Positions 1 to 5,850 of a stretch of DNA of 10,050 nucleotides are shown piece by piece; the stretch's first letter is position 1, and the number at the start of each line of letters is the position of its first letter. The notes under the pieces were generated by a model that was given only the letters and a program-made list of their open reading frames with translations, had not been told where the DNA came from and did not search any database. This DNA comes from Lachnospiraceae bacterium (GTDB lineage Bacteria; Bacillota; Clostridia; Lachnospirales; Lachnospiraceae), in assembly GCA_016282215.1 (NCBI GenBank), contig JAEEKC010000238.1, forward strand, positions 1-10,050, read 5' to 3'. The translations under genes and the position numbers were made by a program.

Positions 1-495
1 ACGGCAGGCGTCGATGAGCTGCTCCATCAACTGATAATTACTGATGGTGAACTCTCTCCAGCGGCCCAGTCCGGTTCTCGGATCCATCAAAAAGCCAACC
101 AGTACCCAGCCTTCGGGATTCATAACATCATCAATATCCAGGTGACCGGAATCCACTTTATCAACGGCTTCCATCATATCATCGAACTGCGGGAATTTAT
201 CCTTTCCGCCATAGTACTCATAGATCAGTCTTGCACAGGAAGGAGTCGGACGGCTTTCACCTTTGAACTCAAAGTCAAATTTCAGTCTTTCCTGTTCACT
301 GGTATGATGATCAAACCAAAGCCCGCAGCCTTTTACATAAGGCACATTTGCCAGGCAGTCATTCTCATCCACGGGAATCAGTCCGTCCTGCAGATCCTTC
401 GGATGTGCAAATTTCCAACTGTCAATGATACCGGCTTCCTTTAAAAGCGCTGCACAAGCAAGGCCGTCAAAATCCGATCTTGTCAATAATCTCAT
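1..495 (-). CDS. DHH family phosphoesterase (N-terminal part, runs off left edge)
   Basis: The first 165 codons are open from an ATG at 495 to the window edge, so the 3' part is missing. The DHH superfamily contains metal-dependent phosphoesterases (exopolyphosphatase, NrnA-type nanoRNase, RecJ); the substrate of this member cannot be told. The visible part holds the expected N-terminal motifs: motif I (SDFDGLACAALL, residues 7-18, with D8 and D10), the signature DHH at 62-64 in FDHHTSE, and a downstream Asp motif VDKVDSGHLD (111-120, D112 and D115). These are the Mn-binding acidic and histidine residues of the family. The C-terminal substrate-binding (DHHA1-like) region would lie outside the window. 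The start is supported by AAGGAG about 10 nt upstream. A promoter at 640-668 gives a leader of about 137 nt. It lies downstream of and co-directional with the acyl carrier protein gene, but appears independently transcribed. The family call is firm; the exact activity is unknown. Confidence 0.87.
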   Translation of the reverse strand, partial: MRLLTRSDFDGLACAALLKEAGIIDSWKFAHPKDLQDGLIPVDENDCLANVPYVKGCGLWFDHHTSEQERLKFDFEFKGESRPTPSCARLIYEYYGGKDKFPQFDDMMEAVDKVDSGHLDIDDVMNPEGWVLVGFLMDPRTGLGRWREFTISNYQLMEQLIDACR

Positions 496-639
496 ATGAT
501 TCCTTCTCCTTTTTCCCCCAATTACCGAACACAGGACTATCTTCGAATCTGTTTTGCAAAAACATCCTCATATGACCTGTCAATCCGGCTTCACAAATCT
601 GCAAATAAATCATTCATAAATGAACTGAATAACATTTAT
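496..639 (-). other. long 5' leader of the DHH gene with two short palindromes
   Basis: No gene is seen here. On the plus strand the leader contains a TTCAT-AA-ATGAA palindrome (613-624), close to the predicted transcription start, and a TGTTTT-GCA-AAAACA palindrome (550-564). A ribosome binding site, AAAGGAG, lies just before 495. The palindromes could be operator sites or small hairpins. No known riboswitch class was recognised. Confidence 0.35.
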
Positions 640-668
640 ATTATAGTCGATTTCCGGCAATTTTTCAA
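640..668 (-). promoter_or_regulatory. sigma-A-type promoter for the DHH phosphoesterase gene
   Basis: Read on the minus strand: TTGAAA (-35, 663-668), 17-bp spacer, perfect TATAAT (-10, 640-645). Transcription would start near 633. The -35 begins about 9 bp past the acyl carrier protein stop codon, so the DHH gene has its own start even though both genes face the same way. The leader to the ATG at 495 is long (about 137 nt). Confidence 0.75.
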
Positions 669-676
669 GAAACAGA

Positions 677-913
677 TCACTCAACACCTTTGCTGCGCAA
701 ATACTCAACAACCGCTCCAACGGTCTCGAGTTTTTCAAGCTCTTCCTCTTCCTCGGGAATGCCTACGCCATACTCATCGTCAAATGCCTGCAAAAGTTCG
801 TAAAGATCCAGAGAATCTGCACCGATATCATCCTTGAAATTGGTCTCTTCGGTAATCTCCATACCCTCTACGTTGAGCGTTTCCTTGATGATCTCAATCA
901 CTCTTTCTAACAT
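677..913 (-). CDS. acpP: acyl carrier protein
   Basis: A 78-aa acidic protein of the usual ACP length. It carries growing acyl chains as thioesters on a 4'-phosphopantetheine arm during cytoplasmic fatty acid synthesis. The arm attaches to Ser34 in the motif GADSLDLYEL (31-40), preceded by the helix-I region LERVIEIIKETLNV and followed by recognition helix II (LYELLQAFDDEYGV) and a Glu-rich loop (PEEEEELEKL). The ATG at 913 is chosen because AAAGGAG sits 9 nt upstream; the frame is open further upstream, but that stretch has no ribosome binding site and overlaps the promoter region. The gene stands alone rather than inside a fab cluster, and has its own promoter at 1003-1031. A carrier dedicated to another acyl or secondary pathway cannot be excluded, but the sequence reads as a housekeeping ACP. 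Confidence 0.93.
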   Translation of the reverse strand: MLERVIEIIKETLNVEGMEITEETNFKDDIGADSLDLYELLQAFDDEYGVGIPEEEEELEKLETVGAVVEYLRSKGVE

Positions 914-1002
914 ATTCGCTATCTCCTTTGATATCAGGCCCGCCTTGGCAGGTCCTCTACTATGAATTACCAAACATGCCAAAAAGGCACTGTTCGTCAA
1001 TG
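914..1002 (-). promoter_or_regulatory. acpP leader with two small hairpins
   Basis: The leader between the predicted start (about 996) and the acpP ATG holds a TGCC-AAAAA-GGCA inverted repeat (977-989) just after +1, and a GC-rich hairpin, CCCGC-CTTG-GCAGG with one G-T wobble (939-952), ahead of the AAAGGAG. The first could be an operator and the second could tune translation. Both are short and could be chance. Confidence 0.3.
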
Positions 1003-1031
1003 ATTATAACGAAGGTTGCCTGTATTGTAAA
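1003..1031 (-). promoter_or_regulatory. sigma-A-type promoter for acpP
   Basis: Read on the minus strand: TTTACA (-35, 1026-1031), exactly 17-bp spacer, perfect TATAAT (-10, 1003-1008). It lies in the 185-bp gap between rsmI and acpP. The predicted start is near 996, giving a leader of about 83 nt. No convincing intrinsic terminator for the upstream operon is seen in this gap, so read-through from rsmI may add to acpP expression. Confidence 0.75.
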
Positions 1032-1098
1032 GTACCTATTGCAAACTACCGTTTGAATTAGGGTAAATCCATCAGCTCTCCCGGTAATATCCCGTATA

Positions 1099-1995
1099 TT
1101 ATTCCGTATTGCCGTCTTTCTCCTGCAAAAGTGCCTGATAGATATCCCGCTTTGAGATCCCTCTGTCATCAGCTGCCGCCTTCATGGCCGCTTTTCTGTC
1201 AAATCCCTTTTGTTCATACAACTGCACATGCTCTGCAATGCTCATATCTTCAAACTGCTGTGCTTTCTGCGCCTGCAGATCTTCCCGGCTCCTGCCTTCG
1301 ATCACGAGCACATATTCGCCCCGCGGATCATTTTCCTCATGATAGGCGATCGCCTCATCCAAGGTGGTCGGCATGACAGATTCGAATTTCTTGGTCAGTT
1401 CCCGGCAAATAGTCAGTTTCCGGTTACCCAGTGTCTGCTGCAAAAGCTTCAGGTTTTTCTTTAAGTCATGGGGCGCCGAATACAGGATCATGGTCCTTCG
1501 TTCCTGCGAAAGTTCCTCAATGATCTGCGCTCTTTCCTTTTTCTCTTCCGGCAAAAACCCTTCAAATACAAAACGCCGCGAAGAAAGGCCCGAAAGGGTC
1601 AGCGCCGTGATGGCCGCGCATGCCCCGGGCAGACTGGTCACATGAATCCCTTCTGTATGGCACATCGCCACCAAAACCTCGCCGGGGTCGGAGATGGCCG
1701 GCGTTCCGGCGTCTGTGATCAGGGCAACATTTTTCCCTTCCTTCATCTGCGCGATCAGCCATGCCGCCTTCTCGACTTTATTATACTCATGATAACTGGT
1801 CATCTGGGTATGGATGTCGAAGTGATTCAGCAGTTTGATGCTGTTTCTCGTATCCTCAGCCGCGATCAGATCCACCTCGCGCAGTGTATCAATGACGCGC
1901 TGCGTGATATCCCCAAGGTTTCCGATGGGAGTGGCGCACAGGTATAAAACGCCGGTCTGTCCGTTATTTACTTTTGCCGCGCGTATTTCTCCCAT
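1099..1995 (-). CDS. rsmI: 16S rRNA (cytidine(1402)-2'-O)-methyltransferase
   Basis: RsmI uses S-adenosylmethionine to 2'-O-methylate C1402 of 16S rRNA in the decoding centre. The 298-aa length fits the family. Tetrapyrrole-methylase-fold landmarks appear in order: GVLYLCATPIGNLGDIT (15-31), AAEDTRNSIKLLNHF (45-59), ALITDAGTPAISDPG (91-105), SLPGACAAITALTLSGL (121-137), RFVFEGFLP (141-149). The C-terminal helical domain typical of RsmI (FDRKAAMKAAADDRGISKRD, 265-284) is complete. It is the last gene of the holB operon, matching the position of yabC in Bacillus. The ATG at 1995 is the only start: the frame is closed by a TAA at 2002-2004. The AAAGGAG lies about 13 nt upstream, and an ATG directly followed by TAA (start-stop pair, 2002-2007) sits between it and the true start. 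The pair is probably chance, though it could lower initiation. Confidence 0.96.
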   Translation of the reverse strand: MGEIRAAKVNNGQTGVLYLCATPIGNLGDITQRVIDTLREVDLIAAEDTRNSIKLLNHFDIHTQMTSYHEYNKVEKAAWLIAQMKEGKNVALITDAGTPAISDPGEVLVAMCHTEGIHVTSLPGACAAITALTLSGLSSRRFVFEGFLPEEKKERAQIIEELSQERRTMILYSAPHDLKKNLKLLQQTLGNRKLTICRELTKKFESVMPTTLDEAIAYHEENDPRGEYVLVIEGRSREDLQAQKAQQFEDMSIAEHVQLYEQKGFDRKAAMKAAADDRGISKRDIYQALLQEKDGNTE

Positions 1996-2041
1996 GTCCT
2001 TTTACATACTCCTTTACAGGCGACTGATGGAATATCCTTCC

Positions 2042-2260
2042 TTAATAAATCTTCCGTATTTCTTCCGATGTAATTCCACAGGCTCTGCAGAATGCCTCTT
2101 TTTCCGCTGCGTTTCGCAAAAGGCATATATCACGAAACTGTCCGGTTTCCTTATTCTGAAAACCCGCAGTTTCCTCGCCGGTGCAGATGCTGGCGCGGAT
2201 TACGGGGGTTTCGGTATCGCGGTCATATTCGTATTGAATTAGTTTCTTTTTTCCGAACAT
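2042..2260 (-). CDS. 72-aa protein of unknown function with four cysteines
   Basis: Small cytoplasmic protein with no signal peptide or membrane segment. It has a basic start (MFGKKK) and four cysteines: C26 (RASICTGEE), C46 (RDICLLRN), and a CxxC pair C58/C61 (AFCRACG), which could bind a metal or be chance. The ATG at 2260 is chosen because an AAGAGG motif precedes it by 6-7 nt; an in-frame ATG 21 bp upstream has no ribosome binding site. I have a vague memory of similar short proteins at this place in Lachnospiraceae genomes, sometimes carrying a misleading enzyme name such as aspartate dehydrogenase. At 72 aa it cannot be a dehydrogenase. It lies 46 bp upstream of rsmI, in the slot held in Bacillus by yazA, but shows no GIY-YIG motif. 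Its coding reality is supported by its ribosome site and operon context; its function is unknown. Confidence 0.75.
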   Translation of the reverse strand: MFGKKKLIQYEYDRDTETPVIRASICTGEETAGFQNKETGQFRDICLLRNAAEKEAFCRACGITSEEIRKIY

Positions 2261-2278
2261 GATGTACCTCTTCCTACT

Positions 2279-2411
2279 CATACGCGATGCTGTATTCGCT
2301 ACGTGCTTCGCACTCCGCTCATGACGCGCTGGCGCGCTATCATATCTTTCGAATCGTATCTTCGGTATGCAAGCGTCCCTCCGATACGATTCTCAGATAT
2401 GGCATCGCTTG
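2279..2411. repeat. structured intergenic block, probable dispersed palindromic repeat
   Basis: This 130-bp stretch separates trmN6 from the 72-aa gene. It contains a strong inverted repeat: CATATCT-ttc-GAATCGTATC (2341-2360) against GATACGATTC-tc-AGATATG (2383-2401), 17 paired bases around a 22-nt loop. Further out, GCGATGC (2284-2290) pairs with GCATCGC (2402-2408), near both ends of the block. The left half also holds GTGC-TTC-GCAC (about 2301-2311) and CGCGC-TG-GCGCG (about 2325-2336). No T-tract follows on either strand, so it is not a standard intrinsic terminator. The right arm runs into the last codons and stop of trmN6. The architecture resembles a REP- or MITE-type repeat; whether it recurs in the genome cannot be told from one window. 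Confidence 0.5.
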
Positions 2412-3145
2412 TAGTCCGGTAGTTTGTATATCTCATATATCTCATCCGTGTATTCGCCGCCTTGCTCATATACGATCAGCGGTTTTTCCACGGTAACGCG
2501 GCTTTTTCCGCCCTTTGCCGCTTCGATCAGCACCATATTCGGTTCGTCGGTCAGGTGCGGATGGACAAACCGGAGCCGCTTGGGTTCCAGCGAGTATTTC
2601 GTCAACGTCACCATCAGTTCTGCCAGGCGGAAAGGTCTGTGCACCAGAAAAAGTTTGCCACCGCTAACCAGTAAGCGGCTGCTTACTCTGGCGATATCAT
2701 CAAAATTGCAGGCCACTTCATGTCTTGCGATCAGCTTGGCCTCAGACGCATTTTTAAGTCCGTGTCCGCCGATCATATAAGGCGGATTCGAGGTAATGAC
2801 ATCAAAGGAGGCCGCCCCGAAAAGGGTATCCGCCTCCCTGATATCGCCTGTCACTATATCGATTTTTTGGGTCAGTCCGTTCAGCTCGACACTTTTTCGT
2901 GCCAGATCCGCACTTTCCTTTTGTATTTCAAGGCCGGTCAGATGCGATGCACCTGTCTTTGCCTCTAAAAGAATAGGCAAAATACCGGTTCCGGTTCCCA
3001 GATCAAGCACCTTTTGTCCGTCCCGAACCAAAGCAAAGCCTGACAGAAGGACTGCATCCATGCCGAAACAGAATCGTTTCGGATCCTGATAGATCCGGTA
3101 TCCGTTGATCCCCAGATCATCGAGCCGAAGATTCTCTTCTTTCAT
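2393..3145 (-). CDS. trmN6: TrmN6-like tRNA (adenine-N6) methyltransferase
   Basis: SAM-dependent N6-adenine methyltransferase of the YfiC/TrmN6 family (YabB in Bacillus), which in E. coli modifies A37 of tRNA1-Val. The 250-aa length is right. Visible: the N-terminal helix and FCFGMDAVLLSGFA (25-38), SAM-binding LDLGTGTGILPILL (47-60), the acidic motif GLEIQ (71-75), and the catalytic NPPY (120-123) that holds the flipped base in N6-amino methylases. HGLKNASEAKLIARHE (128-143) and the VHP...DEPNMVLIEA region (194-209) are typical. The start overlaps the ricT stop as ATGA (3142-3145), which implies translational coupling; no separate ribosome site is evident. The last residues (LPDYKRCHI) follow the usual family end at about EIYEIY and are encoded partly by the palindromic block at 2279-2411, which suggests that block has replaced the original end. 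The exact tRNA target in this organism is inferred. Confidence 0.9.
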   Translation of the reverse strand: MKEENLRLDDLGINGYRIYQDPKRFCFGMDAVLLSGFALVRDGQKVLDLGTGTGILPILLEAKTGASHLTGLEIQKESADLARKSVELNGLTQKIDIVTGDIREADTLFGAASFDVITSNPPYMIGGHGLKNASEAKLIARHEVACNFDDIARVSSRLLVSGGKLFLVHRPFRLAELMVTLTKYSLEPKRLRFVHPHLTDEPNMVLIEAAKGGKSRVTVEKPLIVYEQGGEYTDEIYEIYKLPDYKRCHI

Positions 3146-4596
3146 GATTCACCCTGTGTTTCACCGTTTCCATTATAGCGGCCAGCCTGGTTTCCGTCCT
3201 GCTCACGATTTGGCCGGTTATTTCTGCCCGGCTTAAAATCGCGTCTGCCGCCCTGCCGGTCATCCCTGAAATTCCGTCCGCCGCCTGCGCCCTTATGATC
3301 GCGATTCTGTCCGGAAGAAAAATCTCCTTTTGAGCCTTCGCCGTTTTGATTATCTCTGCGGCCGCCTCTCCGGTCACGGTAATTGTTATTCTTATCGCCT
3401 TTGCGGAAATCACGGTGACCGCCATTTTGATTTTTCTGACCGTTATTGTCACCATTTCCGGCATTTTGGCTGCCGTTTCCGCCCTGCTGTCTGGAGCCAT
3501 CGGCACCTCGGTTCTCATTCCCCCCGCGGTCCCTGCGATCCTGACCATCCCTGTAAGGCTTCTTGTAACCTCTGTTCTTTCTCTGCGGTCTGTCTTTTTT
3601 CAGTACCGCATCCTGATCCTTTTCTTCCTGGCTGGTCTCACGGCTTAAATCCTCTTCATCTGCTTCGATCAGTTTTTCGAGTTCCTGTTCTTCCTGCTCT
3701 TCGAGGATCTCTTCCGCTACCTCTTCTTTGGTGCGTTTTTTCTTATCTTTCTTCTTATCACGCTTATTGCCGCCTTTTCTCGGCTCAAAGGTCAGTTCAT
3801 CTACTTTGTATTCGCGGATCTCCCTCTCATCATCATCGACCTGTACTAAGATCTTTACGGTCTGGCGAAGAACGTTGACGGAATGCACCTCTCCTTCCAC
3901 GCTGCCGCCTTCTGCGGTTACCATGTCACCGATGCCTGGCATCAGTTTGTTCAGGTATTCATAGGTATCCTCTTCATTTTTCAGGCAGCACATGAGCCTG
4001 CCGCAGACCCCGGAGATCTTAGTGGGATTCAAGGACAGGTTCTGCTCTTTTGCCATCTTGATGGATACGGGTGCGAAATCCGGAAGATAGGTATGGCAGC
4101 AAAGCGGCCTGCCGCAGATGCCGATCCCGCCGATGATCTTGGTCTCGTCGCGGACGCCGATCTGACGAAGTTCGATCCTGGTCCTAAAAACACCGGCCAG
4201 ATCTTTTACCAGCTCTCTGAAATCCACTCTGCCGTCAGCGGTAAAGTAAAACAGGATCTTGCTGTTATCGAAGGTATACTCCACCCCGATCAGCTTCATC
4301 TCCAGATTCCTTGCTGCGATCTTTTCCTTGCAGATCACAAAAGCCTTTGCCTCTTTATCCCGGTTTTGCGCTTCCTGCTCTTCGTCCTTTTGCGTTGCGA
4401 TACGCAGGATCGGTTTTACCGGAGCGGAAAATTCTTCCTCATCGATCTCCTTGATGTCTCCGACTACGGTTCCGTATTCGGTTCCTCTTGCTGTCTCCAC
4501 GATGACGTGAAGACCTCTTTTCACAGGTAAACCGGCAGGTCTGAAATAATACACCTTGCCGGCCGTCCTGAAACTCACACTTACGACTTCTATCAT
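3142..4596 (-). CDS. ricT: PSP1/YaaT family protein RicT with long RG/N-rich disordered tail
   Basis: The core (1-272) is a PSP1-domain protein homologous to B. subtilis YaaT/RicT. There, RicT joins RicA and RicF in an Fe-S-containing complex that works with RNase Y in mRNA maturation and affects sporulation and competence. Diagnostic here are the two cysteine clusters GICGRPLCCHTYLPDF (C161, C166, C167) and GVCGRLMCCLKNE (C198, C203, C204), plus MVTAEGGSVEGEV (225-237). Bacillus YaaT ends near 275 aa. This one continues for about 210 residues: a Lys-rich patch (277-290), a Glu-rich probably helical segment (291-330), then a low-complexity region (about 335-484) of Arg, Gly, Asn, Asp and Gln with repeated RGG/GGR, RDR and NGG units. 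Such tails commonly bind RNA or drive condensation (inference). The start ATG is 6 nt after the holB stop, with its AAGGAG inside the last holB codons. The stop overlaps the trmN6 start. Confidence 0.93.
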   Translation of the reverse strand: MIEVVSVSFRTAGKVYYFRPAGLPVKRGLHVIVETARGTEYGTVVGDIKEIDEEEFSAPVKPILRIATQKDEEQEAQNRDKEAKAFVICKEKIAARNLEMKLIGVEYTFDNSKILFYFTADGRVDFRELVKDLAGVFRTRIELRQIGVRDETKIIGGIGICGRPLCCHTYLPDFAPVSIKMAKEQNLSLNPTKISGVCGRLMCCLKNEEDTYEYLNKLMPGIGDMVTAEGGSVEGEVHSVNVLRQTVKILVQVDDDEREIREYKVDELTFEPRKGGNKRDKKKDKKKRTKEEVAEEILEEQEEQELEKLIEADEEDLSRETSQEEKDQDAVLKKDRPQRKNRGYKKPYRDGQDRRDRGGNENRGADGSRQQGGNGSQNAGNGDNNGQKNQNGGHRDFRKGDKNNNYRDRRGGRRDNQNGEGSKGDFSSGQNRDHKGAGGGRNFRDDRQGGRRDFKPGRNNRPNREQDGNQAGRYNGNGETQGES

Positions 4597-4602
4597 GTTG
4601 TT

Positions 4603-5592
4603 TTAATTCTCCTTAATCGTCAGCAGCAGCAGCTCCATCGTCATCTCAAAGCTGACATTGGCGCGCAGTCTTGCTTTTGCTTTATCCAGTGCTTCCAGAA
4701 TGATCTCAATCCCCTCGTAGGCACTCTGGTTTGCTACTTTTTTGATGTACTGGATCTCATCCTTAAAGATCAAATGGTTGGCATCGTTGGTTGCCTTGAA
4801 CAGCAGCACATCACGATACCAGACGGAAAGGATATCCAGATAATCATTGATATCGATCTTGTAATCCTTGATCTTGTTGATCGCCGTTACGATCTCGGTG
4901 ATCTCCATTTCACGGATATACCGAAGGAGGTTCACCGCCTCTGTTTTGATATTGTCAAACTCTTCGGAAACTGCCAGCGCTTTTGCTTTTCCGAGATTTC
5001 CCTGGGCAAAGGCCGTGCAGACATCTGCCTTGTAATCCGGGATATGGAGCTCGCGCATCAGATATCCCTTGATCATGTCATCGGGAACCGGCTTCATATG
5101 GAGTACCACGCAGCGGCTGATGATGGTCTGCAGCATCACATCCAGGTTGGATGTCAAAAGCAGGATCACCGCATATTCAGGGGGCTCCTCCAATGTTTTG
5201 AGCAGGGCGTTCTGCGCCTGAATGCTCATTTTTTCCGCTTCATTGATGATGTAGATCTTCCAGTCACCGGAATAGGGTTTGATCAGGATGTTGTCATTGA
5301 TCCCCGCACGGATGTCGTCCACACCGATATTCTGCGGCTTTTCATGCGTCACCTTGATGATGTCAGGATGGCTCCCGGCGTTTGCCTGCCTGCAGGAGTG
5401 ACACTCGTTGCAGGGGTCGATCCCGCCGGCTTCACATTCGAGGGCCTGCGCAAACACTCTGGCAATGAATTCCTTGCCGGAGGAACGCTCTCCTTCTATG
5501 ATATACGCATGTGAGATCTTGCCTGTGGAAAGTGCATTTTTAAAATGCTCCACGATCTGTGGTTGTCCGTAGATTTCATCAAAGCCTGCCAT
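4603..5592 (-). CDS. holB: DNA polymerase III delta' subunit
   Basis: A 329-aa clamp-loader subunit that works with DnaX and HolA to place the beta clamp on DNA. Visible in order: the N-terminal helix with FDEIYGQPQIVEHFKNAL; a P-loop-like GERSSGKEFIA (34-44) that keeps K40; a zinc module with C53, C61, C64 and C67; the DnaX-like block KIYIINEAEKMSIQAQNALLKTLEEPP (112-138); and sensor/arginine motif SRC (159-161). The C-terminal helical collar domain follows. The frame is open 84 bp further upstream, but the ATG at 5592 has GGGAGG 6 nt before it and gives the family-like start MAGFDEIYGQ; the longer form would begin inside the promoter. It is the first gene of the operon and is followed by ricT after 6 nt, the same order as in Bacillus. 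Confidence 0.95.
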   Translation of the reverse strand: MAGFDEIYGQPQIVEHFKNALSTGKISHAYIIEGERSSGKEFIARVFAQALECEAGGIDPCNECHSCRQANAGSHPDIIKVTHEKPQNIGVDDIRAGINDNILIKPYSGDWKIYIINEAEKMSIQAQNALLKTLEEPPEYAVILLLTSNLDVMLQTIISRCVVLHMKPVPDDMIKGYLMRELHIPDYKADVCTAFAQGNLGKAKALAVSEEFDNIKTEAVNLLRYIREMEITEIVTAINKIKDYKIDINDYLDILSVWYRDVLLFKATNDANHLIFKDEIQYIKKVANQSAYEGIEIILEALDKAKARLRANVSFEMTMELLLLTIKEN

Positions 5593-5621
5593 AGTCGCCT
5601 CCCTGCTTGTGACTTCACAAT

Positions 5622-5650
5622 ATTTTATCATAAAGCAAAAAAACAGGCAA
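5622..5650 (-). promoter_or_regulatory. promoter of the holB-ricT-trmN6-72aa-rsmI operon
   Basis: Read on the minus strand: TTGCCT (-35, 5645-5650), 17-bp spacer containing a T7 run, TAAAAT (-10, 5622-5627). The predicted start near 5615 leaves a leader of about 23 nt with GGGAGG in front of the holB ATG. The -35 overlaps the left arm of the inverted repeat at 5647-5713. Confidence 0.65.
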
Positions 5651-5713
5651 GTCGGTAACCCCTCAGTTGTACTCAATAGTTCCTATTCACAGTATGCAAA
5701 AAACCTGACTTGC
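5637..5713. repeat. concentric inverted repeat between divergent promoters
   Basis: Outer arms GCAAGTCGGT (5647-5656) and ACCTGACTTGC (5703-5713) pair over 10 bp with a one-base bulge. Inside and centred on the same point (about 5680) are TTG-TACT (5667-5673) with AGTA-TG-CAA (5691-5699), and AATAG (5675-5679) with CTATT (5683-5687) closing a TTC loop. On the minus strand the outer arm is followed, after three bases, by seven Ts (5637-5643), which resembles an intrinsic terminator. It touches the holB -35 on one side and lies 2 bp from the plus-strand TATAAT on the other. It may be a shared operator, a terminator of antisense transcription, or a small-RNA end. Confidence 0.5.
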
Positions 5714-5715
5714 GG

Positions 5716-5721
5716 TATAAT
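5716..5721 (+). promoter_or_regulatory. -10 element of a probable promoter for the rlmI-like gene
   Basis: A perfect TATAAT faces the rlmI-like gene. The hexamer 17 bp upstream (TATGCA) matches the -35 consensus only weakly, so this promoter may need an activator. The predicted start near 5728 gives a leader of about 123 nt, with a bulged hairpin at 5740-5767: AATCA-GTCAT, loop TTC, ATGAC, then a 5-nt bulge and TGATT. Confidence 0.45.
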
Positions 5722-5850
5722 GTCCAAAGATCGGTGAAAAATCAGTCATTTCATGACAAAGCTGATTAACAGACCATCTATGACAGCATGAAAGTACACT
5801 CCGGAAATACTGAGCTAAACACTACTGATAAATTTAAAAAGGGCGAAGCT

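Noticed and set aside
1040..1098. Possible intrinsic terminator after rsmI
   Set aside because: Only a 3-4 bp stem (ACGGGATATTACCG) without a following T-tract; not convincing.
3117..3548. 143-codon minus-strand frame overlapping the ricT tail
   Set aside because: A shifted reading of the low-complexity RG/N-rich tail; its composition is an artefact of the repeated codons.
3330..3878. 182-codon plus-strand frame opposite the ricT tail
   Set aside because: Antisense of low-complexity coding sequence; Cys/His/Leu/Ser-rich with no recognisable domain.
4774..5514. 246-codon plus-strand reading frame antisense to holB
   Set aside because: Shadow of holB; no family features and no ribosome binding site.
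5593..5676. 28-residue N-terminal extension of HolB
   Set aside because: It would run through the predicted promoter and leader; the ATG at 5592 has a good ribosome site and a family-typical N-terminus.
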